DNA of 64,000 nt from Enterococcus sp. DIV0212c (GTDB lineage: Bacteria > Bacillota > Bacilli > Lactobacillales > Enterococcaceae). The stretch lies in contig NZ_JAFREN010000002.1 in assembly GCF_017377505.1 (NCBI RefSeq), positions 1-64,000 of the forward strand, read 5' to 3'. A program made the translations under genes and the position numbers. Below are positions 61,053 through 64,000 of the stretch, piece by piece. The notes beneath the pieces were generated by a model, which had not been told where the DNA came from, made no database searches, and saw only the letters and a program-made list of their open reading frames with translations. Position 1 is the first letter of the stretch. Each line of letters starts with the position of its first letter.

Positions 61053-62285
61053 ATGGGAATTATAAAAACGGCAACAAGTACAATTGGCGGCGGATTAGCT
61101 GATCAGTGGCTCGAAGTTATTGAGCCTAATAATATGGGTGACACGACAGTCATGACAAATGGTGTTTTTGTCAGAAAAAATGATAAACGCGGCTCTAATC
61201 GTAAAGGTACAGAAGATGTTTTAACGGATGGATCTGTTATTCATGTTTATCCAAATATGATGATGATTTTAGTCGATGGTGGAAAAATAATTGACTATAC
61301 TGCGGAAGAAGGCTATTACACAGTTAAAAATGATTCTGCCCCTTCTGCTTTTAACGGTTCACTAAAAGAGGCCATTTCAGAAACATTCGACCGCTTTAAA
61401 TTTGGCGGTGTAACTCCTCAAAAACAACAAGTTTTTTATATAAACTTGCAAGAAATCAAAGGCATCAAATTCGGTACATCTTCACCAATCAATTATTTTG
61501 ATAATTTTTACAATGCAGAGCTGTTTTTACGCGCTCACGGAAACTATTCAATCAAAATCACTGATCCTTTATTATTCTTTTCAAATGCAATTCCTAGAAA
61601 CAAAACGCAAGTTGATATCAATGACATCAATGAACAATATTTAGCAGAATTCTTAACGGCATTGCAATCTACAATCAATAAAATGTCAGCAGACGGTGAA
61701 CGTATTTCTTATGTCCCATCTAAAAGTTTGGAATTAAGTAAATATATGGGTCAAGTGTTAGATAATGAATGGCGTGAGCTACGTGGCATGGAAATCGTTT
61801 CTGTAGCTGTAGCCAGTATTTCTTATACAGATGATTCTACAAAATTGATCAATATGCGTAACCAAGGCGCTATGCTTAGCGATGCTAGTGTTCGTGAAGG
61901 CTATGTCCAAGGTGCAATGGCTCGTGGAATGGAAGCTGCTGGTAGTAATGAAGGTGGCGCTATGAACGGCTTTATGGGCGTTGGTATGGGCATGAATACT
62001 AGCGGTAACTATTTTGCTCAAGCCTCTCAGACGAATCAGCAACAGATGCAAGAAAAACAAAACCAACAAAATGCTCAAGGATCAACTGACACTTGGACTT
62101 GTCCACAATGCGGAACTGAAAATAACGGTAAATTCTGTTCTAATTGCGGGACACCTAAACCTACAGATGAAAAACCAAAATTAGAAATGAAGTGTAGCGA
62201 ATGCAGCGAAGTCGTTGATTTATCAAACGGCATTCCAAAATTCTGTCCACATTGTGGTAAACCGTTCCAAGGAATTCCTTTATAA
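61053..62285 (+). CDS. SPFH-domain protein with C-terminal double zinc ribbon (YdjI-like)
   Basis: A 410-residue protein annotated in relatives as virion core protein-like. It has an N-terminal SPFH/stomatin-like domain (about 30-260), a Gly/Met/Gln-rich linker (about 285-345) and two zinc ribbons with four CxxC pairs in all (CPQCG...CSNCG and CSECS...CPHCG, about 349-405). It resembles B. subtilis YdjI, which acts with YdjG, YdjH and PspA in the cell-envelope stress response. GGGAGG precedes the ATG. It is divergent from the PBP gene and heads a three-gene set. Confidence 0.85.
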   Translation: MGIIKTATSTIGGGLADQWLEVIEPNNMGDTTVMTNGVFVRKNDKRGSNRKGTEDVLTDGSVIHVYPNMMMILVDGGKIIDYTAEEGYYTVKNDSAPSAFNGSLKEAISETFDRFKFGGVTPQKQQVFYINLQEIKGIKFGTSSPINYFDNFYNAELFLRAHGNYSIKITDPLLFFSNAIPRNKTQVDINDINEQYLAEFLTALQSTINKMSADGERISYVPSKSLELSKYMGQVLDNEWRELRGMEIVSVAVASISYTDDSTKLINMRNQGAMLSDASVREGYVQGAMARGMEAAGSNEGGAMNGFMGVGMGMNTSGNYFAQASQTNQQQMQEKQNQQNAQGSTDTWTCPQCGTENNGKFCSNCGTPKPTDEKPKLEMKCSECSEVVDLSNGIPKFCPHCGKPFQGIPL

Positions 62286-62297
62286 ATCAAAGAGATT

Positions 62298-62328
62298 AGG
62301 GCTGGGCGACCGTGTCCTGCCCTTTTTC
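62298..62328 (+). terminator. Weak terminator or attenuator between the SPFH and zinc-ribbon genes
   Basis: AGGGC...GCCCT with inner G-C pairs followed by TTTTTC lies 15 bases after the SPFH stop. It may reduce rather than stop read-through to the next gene. Confidence 0.5.
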
Positions 62329-62419
62329 TATCTAATATCCTATCAATTTCTTAGAGCTAAAGCTTCAAGAATTGAAGGCTTTAAAAATAAGTCTAATTTT
62401 ACCGAAGAAAGGAACAATC

Positions 62420-63592
62420 ATGACGGATACATTTACACACAAATGCCCAAACTGCGGCGGTCCTTTATTATTTGATCCTAAAGATCAAAAGTTCCATTGT
62501 GAATACTGTTTAAGTGTCTATACAGAAGATGAAGTCACCGCTTATGAAAAAGGTCAAAGAGAAGCACACTTAGAAACTAATTCTACTCAAACACCTGAAC
62601 CAGAACTCACTTTTTCAGCTGAATCACAAGTTGACGAAATGACGAATGAGGAAAAAACCGCATTTAAAGAAGCAACTGGTACAGATGGAATGGCTGAAGA
62701 TACTTTGGAAGGCGCAATGGAATTATTCAATTGCCCAAGTTGCGGCGCACAAATCGTCACTGAAGCAACTACTGCTGCTACATATTGTTATTACTGTCAC
62801 AATCCAGTTGTTTTATCTGGACGCCTAAGCGGCAACTTTCTGCCTGAAAAAGTCCTACCTTTTGCAATAGAAAAAGAAGAAGCGGTTGAAAAGTTTTTAG
62901 CTTGGACTAAGAAAAAATGGTTTATTCCAAAAGACTTTTTCAATAAAGAACAGATCGATAAAATGACAGGTGTCTACTTCCCTTATTGGGTTGTCGATGC
63001 TGAGGTTGACGGACAAATGAACGGAATGGGAACTGCGATCCGGATCTGGCGTGTCGGTGATATTGAATATACTGAAACAAAGCAATTCGACGTTGAACGC
63101 CAAGGTAAGATTTCATTTAAAGAATTGATCAAAAACGCTCTATCTAAAAATGTACAACAAAAAATGGTCGAAACAGTCCAGCCCTTCCTATTAGATAAAG
63201 CTGTTTCATTTAAAAGTCAATATCTAGCAGGATTTCAAGCAGAAAAACGTGATATTGAATATGAGGCGATCCAAAAAGCAATTCAAGATGAGTTAAAAAA
63301 TTATTCCGAATCTTTGCTAAGAGATACAGCTTCTGGCTACACTACTCTGACAAAATTACGAACAGATATTTCTTTTGATAGTGAAAAAAATCATTATATG
63401 CTACTACCGATTTGGGTAGTGACTTATCGCAGTAACGAGCAATCAAAAAAAGTTTATTACTATGCTATGAATGGACAAACAGGCAAAGTCAGCGGTATTT
63501 TACCTGTAAGTTATAAACGATTAGGCTTATTCACATTTGGTGTTTTTGCTTCAATTTTAGCTATTTTCCTGATTGGAGGATGGTTTATATGA
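62420..63592 (+). CDS. TFIIB-type zinc-ribbon membrane protein (YdjG-like)
   Basis: A 390-residue protein. A first zinc ribbon (CPNCGG...CEYC, about 9-30) and a second (CPSCGA...CYYC, about 100-122) precede a central soluble domain and a single C-terminal membrane segment (about 368-389). The domain order matches B. subtilis YdjG. AAAGGA lies 6 bases before the ATG at 62420. The stop overlaps the start of the next gene (ATGA). Confidence 0.85.
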   Translation: MTDTFTHKCPNCGGPLLFDPKDQKFHCEYCLSVYTEDEVTAYEKGQREAHLETNSTQTPEPELTFSAESQVDEMTNEEKTAFKEATGTDGMAEDTLEGAMELFNCPSCGAQIVTEATTAATYCYYCHNPVVLSGRLSGNFLPEKVLPFAIEKEEAVEKFLAWTKKKWFIPKDFFNKEQIDKMTGVYFPYWVVDAEVDGQMNGMGTAIRIWRVGDIEYTETKQFDVERQGKISFKELIKNALSKNVQQKMVETVQPFLLDKAVSFKSQYLAGFQAEKRDIEYEAIQKAIQDELKNYSESLLRDTASGYTTLTKLRTDISFDSEKNHYMLLPIWVVTYRSNEQSKKVYYYAMNGQTGKVSGILPVSYKRLGLFTFGVFASILAIFLIGGWFI

Positions 63593-64000
63593 GAAAAATC
63601 GGTTTTAGTTTGTTTGCCTTTATTTTTCTACTATTTGGCTTTTCTTTAAATGTACAAGCTGCAGAAGATTCAGTTGATGACCAGGCCGCTCTTTTCACCT
63701 CAGAGGAGATCTCTCAGCTGAAAGATGCGATCACACCGATTGAAGCTAAGGCGAAAGCACGTGTTTTTATCGTGACGAATAACGATAACAATATGGATTC
63801 CACTAGATTTGCAGATTATTATATGCTTGATCGTATCGGAAAAAACAACAACGGCATTACCTTTTATCTGGACATGAACCAAAGAAAGTTCATTATATCC
63901 ACATCTGGAAATATGATCGATTATTTGACTGATAAAAGAATTGATCAAACGTTGGATGCTATCGAGCCTAATATGGTAGCTGGAAATTATTTCCTAGCTG
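63589..64000 (+). CDS. TPM-domain protein (YdjH-like), partial
   Basis: The frame is open to the end of the window (137 codons seen). A signal peptide (about 1-24, ending VQAAED) is followed by a TPM_phosphatase-type domain (ALFTSEEISQLKDAI and RVFIVTNNDNNMD; NNNGITFYLDMNQRKFIIST). B. subtilis YdjH has the same domain. It begins with a 4-base overlap with the zinc-ribbon gene. The 3' end lies outside the window. Confidence 0.8.
   Translation, partial: MRKIGFSLFAFIFLLFGFSLNVQAAEDSVDDQAALFTSEEISQLKDAITPIEAKAKARVFIVTNNDNNMDSTRFADYYMLDRIGKNNNGITFYLDMNQRKFIISTSGNMIDYLTDKRIDQTLDAIEPNMVAGNYFLA

Overview
The window is a chromosomal housekeeping segment of a low-GC Gram-positive bacterium, almost certainly an Enterococcus. 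The support is an 84-residue S20 gene, a Bacillus-type ylaN-ftsW-pyc cluster, a late competence operon (comEA-comEB-comEC) followed by holA, pfkA-pyk beside a Lactobacillales-type DnaE, an LPXTG-anchored nucleotidase, and a 678-residue class B penicillin-binding protein of the enterococcal PBP5/PBP4 type. The species cannot be fixed by eye. There are no rRNA or tRNA genes, insertion sequences, phage genes or CRISPR arrays. Most genes lie on the minus strand.

Layout. 1-2.4 kb: HD phosphohydrolase and a phosphate transporter with its DUF47 partner. 2.7-7.8 kb: rpsT (plus), then holA, comEC, comEB and comEA. 8.2-12.6 kb: a 57-residue DUF6440 gene and the ylbL-coaD-rsmD and ylbG-ylbF-ylbC-like genes. 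12.6-26 kb: pyc, ftsW, ylaN, a 51-residue membrane protein, an alcohol dehydrogenase, pyk, pfkA and dnaE. 26-34 kb: DUF2929 protein, MFS efflux pump, purine permease (NCS2), cell-wall 5'-nucleotidase, DUF1361 protein, HAD phosphatase and a lone Phd-like protein. 34-50 kb: the complete de novo purine pathway in two transcription units (purE-K-B and purC-S-Q-L-F-M-N-H-D), then pbuX and xpt behind a guanine riboswitch. 50-53.6 kb: small conserved proteins, a membrane-anchored glucosaminidase and an oxidoreductase. 53.8-58.7 kb: argS behind an arginine T-box, and the tsaB-rimI-rimI-tsaD tRNA/ribosome modification operon. 58.8-64 kb: the PBP and, divergently, a three-gene set (SPFH/zinc-ribbon, zinc-ribbon membrane protein, TPM-domain protein) that resembles B. 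subtilis YdjI, YdjG and YdjH. The last gene runs off the window.

Regulation. Three purine promoters (purC, purE and the NCS2 permease) each carry the same 11-base PurBox core exactly 34 bases upstream of the -35 hexamer, which places it near -76. That is the geometry known for activation by PurR in Lactococcus. Salvage (xpt-pbuX) is instead under a riboswitch with a C at the guanine-discriminating position. argS has a T-box whose specifier can be read as CGC (Arg). The alcohol dehydrogenase has a near-consensus Rex operator upstream. Related intergenic hairpin repeats recur at about 8.4, 27.7 and 58.7 kb.

No clearly new system was found. The most interesting candidates are the YdjIGH-like membrane-stress module next to the PBP gene, the uniform PurBox architecture, and several small or orphan genes (DUF6440, the 51-residue membrane protein, the solitary Phd-like protein, and the plus-strand gene set between the two pur operons).
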